This document shows positions 31,825-41,200 of a stretch of DNA of 64,000 bases, one piece after another. Made by a program: the position numbers and the translations under genes. The DNA is taken from assembly GCA_036267155.1 (NCBI GenBank), contig DATAWP010000004.1, positions 62,001 through 126,000 on the forward strand, given 5' to 3'. This stretch comes from PALSA-1353 sp036267155 (GTDB taxonomy: Bacteria > Planctomycetota > Phycisphaerae > Tepidisphaerales > Tepidisphaeraceae). The notes beneath the pieces were generated by a model. The model was not told the origin of the DNA. It did not search any database and worked only from the letters and a program-made list of their open reading frames with translations. How positions within the stretch are numbered: the stretch's first letter is position 1; every line of letters begins with the position of its first letter.

Positions 31825-34218
31825 ATGCCAGCCGCAAAAGCACATCAGGAGCCCCGGATATTCTTCTTGAACGAAGCTCATCAACTGAGTTCAGACGAAA
31901 AGACTGGTGGCGGAGGACTGCCGAAATTCGAAGGAATCCTTTGGGCGTCAAAGGGTCGAAAAATTAGTCAAAGTCTAAGTTCTGCAGTGCAAAGCGTCGC
32001 ATCTTCCAAGGATCCGCTCAAGACCCGGCGTTTTTTCCTTATGGCTCAACCGGTGGACGCCGTAAAAAAACGACGCGAAGACAGATCAGGCGCATTGAAA
32101 GAGATATACCAAGAGATACCAGAATATGGCGGATCACAGGGAAAACTATTTGATCGGCTCGGGCTAGACCTACTTCAGGTCACGCCCGAGGGCCAAGCGG
32201 TTGTTCACGCCGAACCCGAAAGCGTTGCAAAACTGCAAAGTGTTGCAGGGAGACTGGCGGAGGTTGGACCGCTTGAGCAATCAAGGTGGGCAACGATTGA
32301 TTCGTTTGAGACAGTTCCATTGCGGTTACGCGTCGACGCCGAATGGCTTAGTCAGCTCAACCGCGAAACCTTAAATGACATCGTTATCGAACTCCAACCC
32401 GTTCTCACCCGCCTTGAAGCCGACCTCGTCTTGCGAACCATCGCGGACATCCTCACACAAACAAATGGTGGGAAACTTACCGGCACGGGAACGGATTTTT
32501 CCGGAAGGCATTGGTTCCGAGGAACCGCATTACGGGCGTCCGTTCGGGCAATAGCCAAGGACTTTTATTCGGTCCAAGCAATTCACTCACCGCTCTATTC
32601 CCTTGCGGCGGCAAAAAACCGTCCACACTCGCTTCCAAAACCGACTCAAGCCTCGGATCCCCGACCGCTGCCAAGCGCGGATTCTTTGCCCGTCGTGGCA
32701 GTCGTCGATCTTGGGATCCCAAAGGACCACAGACAACTACGAGCGTTTAGGCGTGGGCAATACTACCCGGCGGATGCACCGAGTTCCCCGGTAGGAGATC
32801 ACGCTTCGTTTGTTGCCTCACGAATAGTGTTTGGCGACCATGACACCTCTGATAACCTATTGGCATCCAGTGGTCATTGCAACTACTACGATGTGATGGT
32901 TGGTGAATACCCGGGTCCAGGCGGGAGGGCAAATCAAATTAACGATAAAATCGTGATATCAGCAATGATGGGTGTCCGAAGCGCGGCCGAAGAAGTGCGC
33001 GTATTTAATCTTAGTTTCGGAGACACACGCCCTCTCGATGGCTTCAACCCGATAGATCGAGCCCAAAAACGGCTCGATCTTCAAGACCTCGACAACTTCG
33101 TGTTTGCGACTGATACGATCGTAGTCGTGGCAGCTGGAAACTCGCAGCCTGGCGTTATTCCAGATCCAGGATATCCCCGCCACCTAACCGACTGCCGCTG
33201 GTACCTAGGACCGTGGGCCTGCGGTTTTAACACTCTCGTCTGCGGCGCTTATGTGAGTCGCCTGTCAGCATCGGGACTTGCTCGAACAAGAGGCTGGCCC
33301 AGCCCTTTTACAAGATTTGGCCCGGGCTTATGCGATTCACCAGTTCCATCTTTCGGCGCACCGGGCGGAAACGCCAATCCCACCTTCCACAGGACGCCCG
33401 GATTGGGCGTGTGGGGCCTTTCAGGTTCTGGCTTGGCAGAGGATCGATGTGGTAGCTCGCAAGCAGCACCGATATTGTCGCGAGAGGCCGCGCTGACGCT
33501 AGCCCAACTACAGCGTTATTGCGTAACAGGCACGGTACCATTTGGTGTCTTAGCCCGAGCATTTCTGACCCTAACTGCATCGCCTTCAGTGAATGATCCA
33601 AGTATTCAGGAATTAGTGCAACGTACTCTCGGATTTGGCCATCCGTCGGTCCGACAATTGGTCACGCCAAGCGCGGGCTCCGCTATCGTCCTCTGGCAAG
33701 GCTATATCGAATCGCAAAAAGACGTTGTTCGTGTTCAAATTCCGGTCCCGCTGAACTGGCTCCGCGACGCCACGGAGCCGTCACTTCGAATTGTCGTATG
33801 CGCTGATCCGCCCGTGAACGAAGCCGCACATTCGGTCTGGGCCTGTCGCAGAATTGTCCCTCGACTCCGTGTTCACCCGGACGCCAGGGCACTTTCTGCA
33901 CCGCGCGGTGATCATCCGACCTTTCCTGTGATAAACCGCCAGTACAAACTCGAACGACACAAGCCAGGCGGAGACACCCCTGCCCAAGACAACTTCTGGA
34001 TGTTGGAACTCTCATACGACGAAGTCGCGCCCTACCCGCCGGGTATGGAATTCACTCCTCGTCAGCGAGTCGCCTTTGCGGCCGAACTAAGGGATTTATC
34101 CGCCACGCCGCTTGACCCGCAGCAAGCCATGCAAGCCATTCCAGGCGTAGAGCTAATGGTACATTTATCCACGCAACGCGCACCGATTCGCAGCCCAATT
34201 GTCCTCCGGACTCGCTGA
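31825..34218 (+). CDS. Subtilisin-like (S8) serine protease partnered with the AAA+ ATPase
   Basis: A 797-residue protein without signal peptide, hence probably cytoplasmic. The catalytic triad is recognisable: D295 in VVAVVDLGIP, H326 in GDHASFVASRIV, S545 in GSSQAAPILS, with oxyanion N439 in VVVAAGNS. The first ~280 residues form an extra domain (FFLNEAHQLSSDEKTGGGG...), and residues ~600-797 a C-terminal beta-rich region (WQGYIESQKDVVRVQIPVPLNWL). The length is far above plain subtilases. The start follows the ATPase stop by 11 bp. Paired AAA+ ATPase and S8 peptidase genes are seen in bacterial accessory regions; the pair here fits that pattern. The trigger, substrate and outcome are unknown. 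Confidence 0.87.
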   Translation: MPAAKAHQEPRIFFLNEAHQLSSDEKTGGGGLPKFEGILWASKGRKISQSLSSAVQSVASSKDPLKTRRFFLMAQPVDAVKKRREDRSGALKEIYQEIPEYGGSQGKLFDRLGLDLLQVTPEGQAVVHAEPESVAKLQSVAGRLAEVGPLEQSRWATIDSFETVPLRLRVDAEWLSQLNRETLNDIVIELQPVLTRLEADLVLRTIADILTQTNGGKLTGTGTDFSGRHWFRGTALRASVRAIAKDFYSVQAIHSPLYSLAAAKNRPHSLPKPTQASDPRPLPSADSLPVVAVVDLGIPKDHRQLRAFRRGQYYPADAPSSPVGDHASFVASRIVFGDHDTSDNLLASSGHCNYYDVMVGEYPGPGGRANQINDKIVISAMMGVRSAAEEVRVFNLSFGDTRPLDGFNPIDRAQKRLDLQDLDNFVFATDTIVVVAAGNSQPGVIPDPGYPRHLTDCRWYLGPWACGFNTLVCGAYVSRLSASGLARTRGWPSPFTRFGPGLCDSPVPSFGAPGGNANPTFHRTPGLGVWGLSGSGLAEDRCGSSQAAPILSREAALTLAQLQRYCVTGTVPFGVLARAFLTLTASPSVNDPSIQELVQRTLGFGHPSVRQLVTPSAGSAIVLWQGYIESQKDVVRVQIPVPLNWLRDATEPSLRIVVCADPPVNEAAHSVWACRRIVPRLRVHPDARALSAPRGDHPTFPVINRQYKLERHKPGGDTPAQDNFWMLELSYDEVAPYPPGMEFTPRQRVAFAAELRDLSATPLDPQQAMQAIPGVELMVHLSTQRAPIRSPIVLRTR

Positions 34219-34400
34219 TAAAAGTTAATCGTGGCAAACATTCACACCTGGTCGCCATTCAATTGATCAAACTCGGTAATTCAAATTAACTTCCTGCAAC
34301 AAAACCGCTTGGACTTAGAAGCATTATCCGAATCGAATCCCTCCCCCGATTCGAACCCCCGACCTAGAAGAGGGAAATGTCCGCTGCAATTAAACGTTGA
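34219..34400. other. Short non-coding gap after the protease gene
   Basis: AT-rich sequence without a gene. The plus strand at 34340-34370 contains CCCCCGATTCGAACCCCCGA, which looks like the T-arm end of a minus-strand tRNA, but its two halves do not pair and no tRNA body is found, so it is at best a remnant. Confidence 0.35.
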
Positions 34401-34536
34401 TTATCCGCGCCTTATGGGCCAGCGTCGAGACGATAGCGATATTCTGAGCCAAATTGTCCGGAACGTGGTGCCGGGCACGCAGGTATTCAACGGAATTGAA
34501 TGAAATCCAAACCTTGCCGGCGGCGTCCTCCCAGCG
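34401..34536 (-). pseudogene. DUF302 gene fragment (C-terminal third only)
   Basis: The minus strand encodes WEDAAGKVWISFNSVEYLRA and then a helix like the last 40 residues of the DUF302 protein at 29340-29744. At the DNA level roughly 85% of bases agree over about 125 bp. Upstream of the tryptophan codon, similarity ends and the frame continues into unrelated sequence. No domain core remains, so it cannot fold as DUF302. The fragment and the intact gene lie in the same orientation on both sides of the mntA-hepT and ATPase/subtilase block. Confidence 0.85.
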
Positions 34537-34686
34537 GAACCAGATAGGGGTTAGCCTGATGGGTTTCGCCTTCTCCGCAGCGCATTTTCCGCTGTTCTTC
34601 AACTCATATCCCGACAAAAAAGATTGAACCAAAAACCTCCAATTCCGGTGACGCACATTTTTAGAAAAACAACGGGAACAGTGACA

Positions 34687-34745
34687 TCTTAGGCCCTGGC
34701 GCTATCGAAAACGCCCAAGGTGTTACCACGGAACCTCCAAATTGT
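34687..34745 (+). promoter_or_regulatory. Conserved intergenic element upstream of ettA (copy 1 of 2)
   Basis: The plus strand has a 23-bp core starting GGCCCTGGCGC and ending GAAAACGC, followed after 5-6 bp by TGTTACCACG and CCAAAT. The reverse complement of the window's last ~55 bases carries the same series. The first part can form a small hairpin (GGCG-CTATCGAAAA-CGCC). It ends about 90 bp before ettA. It may be a regulatory element or a short repeat of unknown type. Confidence 0.6.
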
Positions 34746-34831
34746 GATGCATGGCGCAATCGTTAAGTGTCGTAAAATCTGCGCGAATCCGAGGCTCGAC
34801 GATGCGCGTCCCGCAGGGTAAAAGCAACCCT

Positions 34832-36514
34832 ATGCCCGAAGCAAACAAAATCATTTACTCGATGATCGGCGTGTCCAAGTCGCACGAAAAGAAAGTCATT
34901 CTCAAGGATATATACCTGTCCTATTTCTACGGCGCGAAGATCGGCGTGCTCGGCCTCAACGGATCGGGGAAAAGCTCGTTGCTGCGAATCCTGGCCGGCG
35001 TCGATACGAAATTCGATGGGCAAGTGAATGTGCAGAGTGGATATACCATCGGATTTCTCGAGCAGGAGCCGAAGCTGGATGATGCGCTCACCGTTCGGCA
35101 AACCGTGGAGCAGGGGATGCAGGCGACCACCGATCTGCTGGCGGAGTTTGATCGGATCAACAATCGGCTGGCTGAGCCGATGAGCGATGAGGAGATGAAT
35201 AAGCTGCTGGAAAAGCAGGGGAATGTGCAGGAGAAGCTGGATGCGGCGAATGCGTGGGATTTGGATTCGCAGTTGGAAATGGCGATGGATGCGCTGCGGT
35301 GTCCGCCGGGGGATGCGGTGGTGAAGGTGCTTTCGGGCGGGGAACGGCGGCGGGTGGCGCTGTGCCGGCTGCTGCTGAAGAAGCCGGATATTCTGCTGCT
35401 GGATGAGCCGACGAATCATCTCGATGCCGAATCCGTGGCTTGGCTGGAGCAGCATTTGTCGCGGTATCAGGGGACCGTCATCGCGGTGACGCACGATCGA
35501 TATTTTCTGGACAACGCGGCGGGGTGGATTCTGGAACTCGATCGGGGACAGGGAATTCCGTGGAAGGGGAATTATTCATCGTGGCTGGAGCAGAAGAAGG
35601 CACGGCTGGAGCAGGAGGAGAAATCCGAGAGCAGCCGGCAACGGGCATTGGCGCATGAATTGGAATGGGTGAGGAAATCGCCCACCGCCCGGCGGGCCAA
35701 ATCGAAAGCGCGCCTCGCCGCGTATGAGGCGATGCTGAACCAGGATACGCAAAAGCGCGCTGCGGAGATCGAGATTTTCATTCCCCCGGGGCCAAGGTTG
35801 GGGACGAAGGTGATCGAGGCGATCGATGTTACCAAGGCGTACGGGCAGAACCTGCTTTTTTCGGGGATGAATTTCGTGCTGCCGCCGAACGCGATCGTCG
35901 GGGTGATCGGGCCGAACGGGGCGGGGAAGACGACACTGTTTCGGCTGATCACGGGACGGGAGAAGGCGGATGCGGGCGAAGTGCGACTGGGCGAGAGCGT
36001 GAAGCTGGCGTACGTCGAGCAGAGCCGGGATTCGCTCGATCCCGACATCAATGTCTGGGAGGCGATCACGGAGAAGCAGGAGAACATCCGGCTCGGTCCG
36101 ATCCAGGTGAATTCGCGGGCGTATGTGTCGCGGTTTGGGTTTGGCGGCACGGAACAGCAGCGGATCGTGGGCACGCTTTCCGGCGGCGAGCGCAATCGCG
36201 TTCATCTGGCTCGGATGCTGCGGCAGGGGGCCAATGTCCTTTTGCTTGATGAGCCGACGAACGACCTGGACGTGAACATCATGCGGGCATTGGAAGAGGC
36301 GTTGGAGAATTTTGCGGGGTGTGCGGTGGTCATCACCCATGACCGATGGTTTTTGGATCGGATAGCGACGCACATTTTGGCGTTTGAAGGCGAGAGCCAG
36401 GTGAGATTTTTTGACGGCAACTACAGTGAATATGAGACAGATCGCAAACGCCGGCTGGGTATCGACGCGGAACGGCCGCATCGGATTACCTATCGAAAAC
36501 TGACTTTGGGGTAG
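34832..36514 (+). CDS. ettA: Energy-dependent translational throttle protein EttA (ABC-F ATPase)
   Basis: A 560-residue ABC-F protein that binds the ribosomal E site and gates early elongation according to ATP/ADP level. Domain 1 has Walker A GLNGSGKSS, signature LSGGERRRVAL and Walker B ILLLDEPTNHLDAESVAWLE. The linker (PtIM) region contains a charged helical pair around residues 260-320. Domain 2 has GPNGAGKTT, LSGGERNRVHLARML and LLLDEPTNDLDV. The segment FFDGNYSEYETDRKRRLG near the end is diagnostic of EttA versus other ABC-F proteins. ATG at 34832 aligns with the N-terminus of known EttA; in-frame ATGs upstream would add an unrelated leader. Confidence 0.94.
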   Translation: MPEANKIIYSMIGVSKSHEKKVILKDIYLSYFYGAKIGVLGLNGSGKSSLLRILAGVDTKFDGQVNVQSGYTIGFLEQEPKLDDALTVRQTVEQGMQATTDLLAEFDRINNRLAEPMSDEEMNKLLEKQGNVQEKLDAANAWDLDSQLEMAMDALRCPPGDAVVKVLSGGERRRVALCRLLLKKPDILLLDEPTNHLDAESVAWLEQHLSRYQGTVIAVTHDRYFLDNAAGWILELDRGQGIPWKGNYSSWLEQKKARLEQEEKSESSRQRALAHELEWVRKSPTARRAKSKARLAAYEAMLNQDTQKRAAEIEIFIPPGPRLGTKVIEAIDVTKAYGQNLLFSGMNFVLPPNAIVGVIGPNGAGKTTLFRLITGREKADAGEVRLGESVKLAYVEQSRDSLDPDINVWEAITEKQENIRLGPIQVNSRAYVSRFGFGGTEQQRIVGTLSGGERNRVHLARMLRQGANVLLLDEPTNDLDVNIMRALEEALENFAGCAVVITHDRWFLDRIATHILAFEGESQVRFFDGNYSEYETDRKRRLGIDAERPHRITYRKLTLG

Positions 36515-36676
36515 CGGAGTTCGGTTTATCCGGCCTACAATGACTGTAGCGGGGAATGGATAAAATGTCGCGGCTGGAGCGGGAGCCGCTGGTATGTCCG
36601 TTGCAGCAAAAGGGTAAGAACCGCCTTGGCGGCTCAAATTGACAATTAGTTCAAACGAACCATCAAAGGATTTGCC

Positions 36677-37039
36677 ATGGAAAACCAAACACGAATCGGC
36701 GGATTTGCGTCGATGGATCAGCGCAAACAGCGTGAGATCGCCCGGAAGGGCGGGATGGCCGCCCATAGGAAGGGGACCGCCCACGAATTCACGGCGGAAG
36801 AGGCCCGTTTTGCGGGGCGAAAAGGGGGCCAACAGGTCAGCGCCAACCGCAGCCACATGATAGAAATCGGGCGATTGGGAGGCCGCCGGTCGGCAGAATC
36901 GCGCCGGAACCGGGCTTCGAGCGATAATCGCCAGCCGCGGGCGGTGGAGGTGACCACTTCCGTGCATACTCATCATACGGGTGAGTCGGCTGCCGAGCCG
37001 CAAGAGGCTGATGCTTCGGAATCGGCGATGCGTCAATAA
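36677..37039 (+). CDS. KGG-repeat (Con-10/YciG-like) stress protein
   Basis: A 120-residue, highly charged protein with repeated glycine-rich units: GGFASMDQRKQREIARKGG, then KGTAHEFTAEEARFAGRKGG, then IGRLGGRRS. These match the stress-induced KGG/Con-10 family, hydrophilic proteins accumulated under starvation, osmotic or acid stress. The C-terminal ~40 residues are disordered and acidic. It lies 160 bp downstream of ettA; AAAGGA precedes ATG. It may have its own promoter, but none is clear. Confidence 0.88.
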   Translation: MENQTRIGGFASMDQRKQREIARKGGMAAHRKGTAHEFTAEEARFAGRKGGQQVSANRSHMIEIGRLGGRRSAESRRNRASSDNRQPRAVEVTTSVHTHHTGESAAEPQEADASESAMRQ

Positions 37040-37140
37040 GGTGGCAACGCGGCTGTCCCACGACAAGAAGACGGTGCTGACGGGCTGGAGGCGGCACTCG
37101 GTGCCGGAAAAATAAGAATATCAGAATTCAGCAAACGAAG

Positions 37141-37166
37141 AGCCCGGCGACGGCAATCGCTGGGCT
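37141..37166. terminator. Probable bidirectional terminator
   Basis: AGCCCGGCG pairs with CGCTGGGCT (nine pairs, one G-U) around an eight-base loop. It is followed by TTGCTTCTTT on the plus strand and by CTTCGTTT on the minus strand. It lies 11 bp past the stop of the PEP-CTERM gene. Confidence 0.6.
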
Positions 37167-37176
37167 TGCTTCTTTA

Positions 37177-37875
37177 TCAGGCGTGAACGGTTGCCACTTT
37201 GCGGGCGATGGACATGAGACCGAGGACCAGCAAACCTGCCAAGCTGAGCCCCGCAGCCGATGGGGCGGGCACGACTTGGCTGATGGATGCGCCCACGGGC
37301 GATTCTTGTAACGAGAAGTCAGCAAACGGCGCTTCGGACGAGGTTGTGGCATCGATCAGCAGATCGTCGCCGGGGTTGTTGCTTCCCCAGTTGGAGGTCG
37401 CGCCGTTGGACTGGGCTCCCGAGTAGGCGAGAAGATTGTGGGTAATATTCAGCGTCACGCTGGTGTAATTGACGCCGGAACTCAACGGCGGCGCGAAGAC
37501 ATTGCCGACGCCGTCGAAAACCGCCGGGCCAGTTACTGAGAAATTAAATCCTGTCCAGTCGGAACCGGTGGAATTCTGGATGGTAGCGGTTGCAAATTCA
37601 ATGCTCGGGGCCGCGTCCGCATCAATCTGAGTGAACGAGACGGACTGACCGGCGCCGTTGGAAAATGTCTCGGATTTATTGTCGATCAGCAGCGTAGTGG
37701 AATTCAGCAAAACGCCGGTGAGCGTGACGCCGGGATCGGTGGTGATTTGCCATCCACCCACATCCGCCGACGTGCCGCCCGCTATGTCTACGCTGATAGC
37801 AATTGCACGGCTTGCGCCAGAGGCCAGAGCCACCGCGAGCGCAGCTGAGGCTGCCTTGAGGAAAAATCCAGACAT
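37177..37875 (-). CDS. Secreted protein with PEP-CTERM-like sorting tail
   Basis: A 232-residue exported protein, paralogous to the one at 24858-25571. The signal peptide is MSGFFLKAASAALAVALASG. The body has GGWQITTDPGVTLTGVLL and DDLLIDATTSSEAPFADFSL, which align with the paralogue's GWDISWTTGVGLAI and LLIDATPGDSFALLES. The tail VVPAPSAAGLSLAGLLVLGL followed by MSIARKV is a PEP-CTERM variant (VPAPSA) different from the VPLPA of the paralogue. ATG at 37875 is supported by AAGGAG 10 nt upstream; the frame is open for eight more codons. The gene lies next to the exopolysaccharide/exosortase locus, whose exosortase is its likely processing enzyme. Confidence 0.87.
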   Translation of the reverse strand: MSGFFLKAASAALAVALASGASRAIAISVDIAGGTSADVGGWQITTDPGVTLTGVLLNSTTLLIDNKSETFSNGAGQSVSFTQIDADAAPSIEFATATIQNSTGSDWTGFNFSVTGPAVFDGVGNVFAPPLSSGVNYTSVTLNITHNLLAYSGAQSNGATSNWGSNNPGDDLLIDATTSSEAPFADFSLQESPVGASISQVVPAPSAAGLSLAGLLVLGLMSIARKVATVHA

Positions 37876-38274
37876 GTTCTTCTGCTCCTTAACTTCCATG
37901 ACACCTGAGAGTTCAGGTGGTCAGGCACTGCAATATGGATTCGCAGCGAAAACTCCCTATTTTGCTCGCAATACTTCGCAAGCCACCCAGCTTGAGAGCG
38001 AGTTGACGACCGATAGTATAATTCGCCAGACTTTTCGATACAACCAATAAAACATACTCTTCCGTCAAGACTGTCATGATCTTGCAACAATCCTGCCGTT
38101 AACGCCCGCAAAGGCGGCTCCTTCGGGATAAACCGCAAACACGAAATAGAATGCATATCCGCTATCCCAGGAAGGCTTTAGCGGGGCACGATTATCCGTG
38201 AGCGGATATAGGGCGGGGATTAACGGCTTTGATCTGACATGGCGACCAGGATGGTCCGATAACCAGACCGCAGT
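37876..38274. other. 399-bp intergenic region
   Basis: No gene recognised. On the minus strand GGCGAATTATACTATCGG near 38015-38035 could supply a -10 box for the PEP-CTERM gene. The rest is ordinary mixed sequence separating that gene from the 3' end of the TPR gene. Confidence 0.4.
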
Positions 38275-41200
38275 TTATTTGGCGACGGGAGAGAAATCCG
38301 CCCCGGACACGGACCGTCGAGAGTCATTCTTGCGGATCGCTTCCCGGGCGTTGTCCAATTCGGTCTGCAAATCTCCGCTCAGATGGGTGCCCGGCACGAC
38401 GACGCCGTCGACTTGTGAAAGATATCGCACGGCGACATCGATCTGGTGATTGTCGGCGTACGTTGAAGTCAGGCCGATCAGGATGTTCAAATTTCGGGGG
38501 TCGATCGAATATCCCTTTTGGAAAGCGGAGATGGCGTCGTTGGTGCGGCCTTCCTTGAGGAGAATCCGAGCCAGCGTATCGAAAAAGTTGGCGGTGTTGG
38601 GATCGTCGGGATGGTTCGCGATGGCCTGCAGCACCAGATTCTGGCCCTCACGAAGCGAAGCGGCGTCACCGTTTTTTCGCAGGAGATCAGCGAGGTTGTT
38701 TTCGGCGATGGCGTTCTTCGGATCGACTTTCAGGGCCTGGCGGTACGCCTGCTGTTCCGATGCGGCATCGCCAGTACCGCCGATAGCGGCGGCATAGGTG
38801 AGCCACTGGGCCGCGGTCAGTTGGCCCGTTTGCAGGAACGGCTTCAGCGCCGCAGCCGCGAGGGCGAAATCCTGCGGATCATTCTGGCGATTCGCACAGG
38901 AAAGATATGCGTCGGCCAGGGCTGCATGTTCTTCTACCGAATTCGGGTCGAGCAAAGGGCGAACCTGTTCGATCCACCGTCCGGAGCCCGCGCCGTCGCT
39001 GTACGCGGATGGAGCGATGGCGAGCCAGATAAGCCGCCACCTGGCGGAATCTTTTGCCAGCGGTTTCAGCAGCGCCGCCGCGTCGGACTCCCGGCCGGTC
39101 TGAATCAGCGCCTGGGCGTCGGTGCTCAGGAGCGTCTGGTTGTCGTCGGGGTGCGTTTTCGCATCGGCCAGGTAAGGCGAGAGGCAATCGACCGCATCCT
39201 GGGGCTGATCGACGAAAAGATCAGCGCTGGCGATAAACAGGTCGGCCGGCTGGGGATTTTCGGCCGCACGTTGGTGCCACTGACGCGCCGCAAGGAGGGC
39301 GCCGTTCCAATTGCCGGAGGCGGCATTGGCCTCGGCGGCGGTGCGAGCCGCCTCGACGGATTCGGGGAACCGATCCATTCCCTTGGTCGCCACCGCCACC
39401 GCATCGGCGGCATGACCGTCCGTGATCAGGCGGCGGGTCGCCAAGTCGTACAGCGGCTGAAAGTTGGGATATTTGTCCAGAAGCGCCTGGACTTGCGCGG
39501 TGGTGGCGGCAGGATCGGTCGCGACCGGGATGGTGTCACGGGCGGCCGGGTCCAGCGGATTCACCGAAGCCGCGTTGATCAGCGATTCCAATTCATCGGC
39601 GCGCGGGAATCGCGCCAGCGCGGCAGTGTCGCTTTGGAGATTCTTGAGCGATTCGTCATCCGGCCATCGCGGCAGCGCCACACCGATTTCACTTTGCGCT
39701 CCGCTCCAGTTGCGCTGCCGGATCAGGAATTCGATTTGGCGGATCGAGGCCGTCGGATCATTGCCGGAGGCCTTGATGGCATCCTGGTATGACTTCGCCG
39801 CGGCATCGGCGGTCCCGTGTTCTTCTTCAAAAGCGGCGAGGATCAGATCGCGCTGCGCTGGCGCCAGCGGCAGTCCGCCGAGGCGGTCGAGAAACTTGCG
39901 GGCCTCGGGCATTTGATGGGCGGCGCCGAAGAAATCGGCGGCTTCGCGAATCGTGTTGACATCAAGCTGAGGGGCGTGAGCGAGATTGAAATAGATCGCG
40001 GCTGCGTCGTTCGGCCGGTTTTCCAGCCGGTAAACCTTCGCAAGCGTCGCATCGTGCAGGACCTGGTTGGTGGGTTTGGGATAAGCCACCAACATGCTCT
40101 CGGCCCGCTGCATGTCGCCCTCGGAGGCGAGGATGGTTGCAGCCGCCAGCGCCATGTCCGGCGAAAGGTTGCTGATTCGGGCCAACTGATCGAATACGAC
40201 CTGCGACTCTTCCATTTTGCCGGCCCGGTCCAGGGCCTTAAGGAGGTTGAATTGCGCCAGGGCTGATTGCGGCGAGAGGTCGGCGGCCTTGTGCCATTCG
40301 TCGAGACCGCTGGAATAGTTTTTCAGCCGATCGTAAGCGGTCGCCAGCAGAACGTGCGGCAAATATTCTTCCGGATTGCTCGTGGTGATTCCGCTGAGCA
40401 GCACGACCGCCTGGGAGGCGTCCTTGTCGGCGCCGTTGCCGCTGAGGAGCCATCGCGAATAGGCGATCTTCCACGCGGTCGCCTGGTCGCCGGTGACCGC
40501 CTTCAGGCGGTCGATCGTCTTTTTAATGAACATCCGGTTCGACCAGGCGGATTCTCCCGTGGTCAGAATCGACGTCTGAACGGCCACGTCGGTTGGATAG
40601 GCGTTCCCGAGCTTTTCCCACGCGGCGGCGGCGCCCGGATCGTGCGACACTTCGCGGTATTGGCAGATCGCTCGCTCCCAATACGACGCGTCGCCGGAAT
40701 CTGTATCTTTACTTTGACTGTCGAGCAGCAACTGAAGTCCGTCGGCGGCGCGGCCGTTGTTCAGCGATTCCATCGCCCGAGCATACGCCAGGCGCGGAGT
40801 CATCCCATTTTTCCGATTGATCGCGGCGTACAGGGAATCTTCCATTCCCAGCTTCGCTTTTTGGCTGACCTGCACGAGGCTCATCAGCGCATCTTCGCCG
40901 TCGTTGCCGACGTTCTTGCACGCGCCCTTGATGACATCGATGGCTGCGGCGCGCTGGCCGGCCTGCGTGAGAAGAGCGACGTAGATGGGAAGAGTCTCCG
41001 GCTCGTAGGGGAGCTGGGTTTGAAGCTGTTTGACTTCGTCGAGCAACGATGCCTGGACCGTGGGGTCGGGTGTTGCCGAGAGCCGGGCATAACTGACTTT
41101 GATGTTCGCGACGGCTGCGCGCAGATCCACCGAACCGTTGGTGGTGGTGCCGGCGAGGGTTGCATCCTCGGCGGCGCGGCCGGCCTCGTCGCCAGCGCCC

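Noticed and set aside
34335..34375. T-arm-like sequence CCCCCGATTCGAACCCCCGA suggesting a minus-strand tRNA
   Set aside because: The stem halves do not pair and no acceptor, D or anticodon arm is present; at most a remnant.
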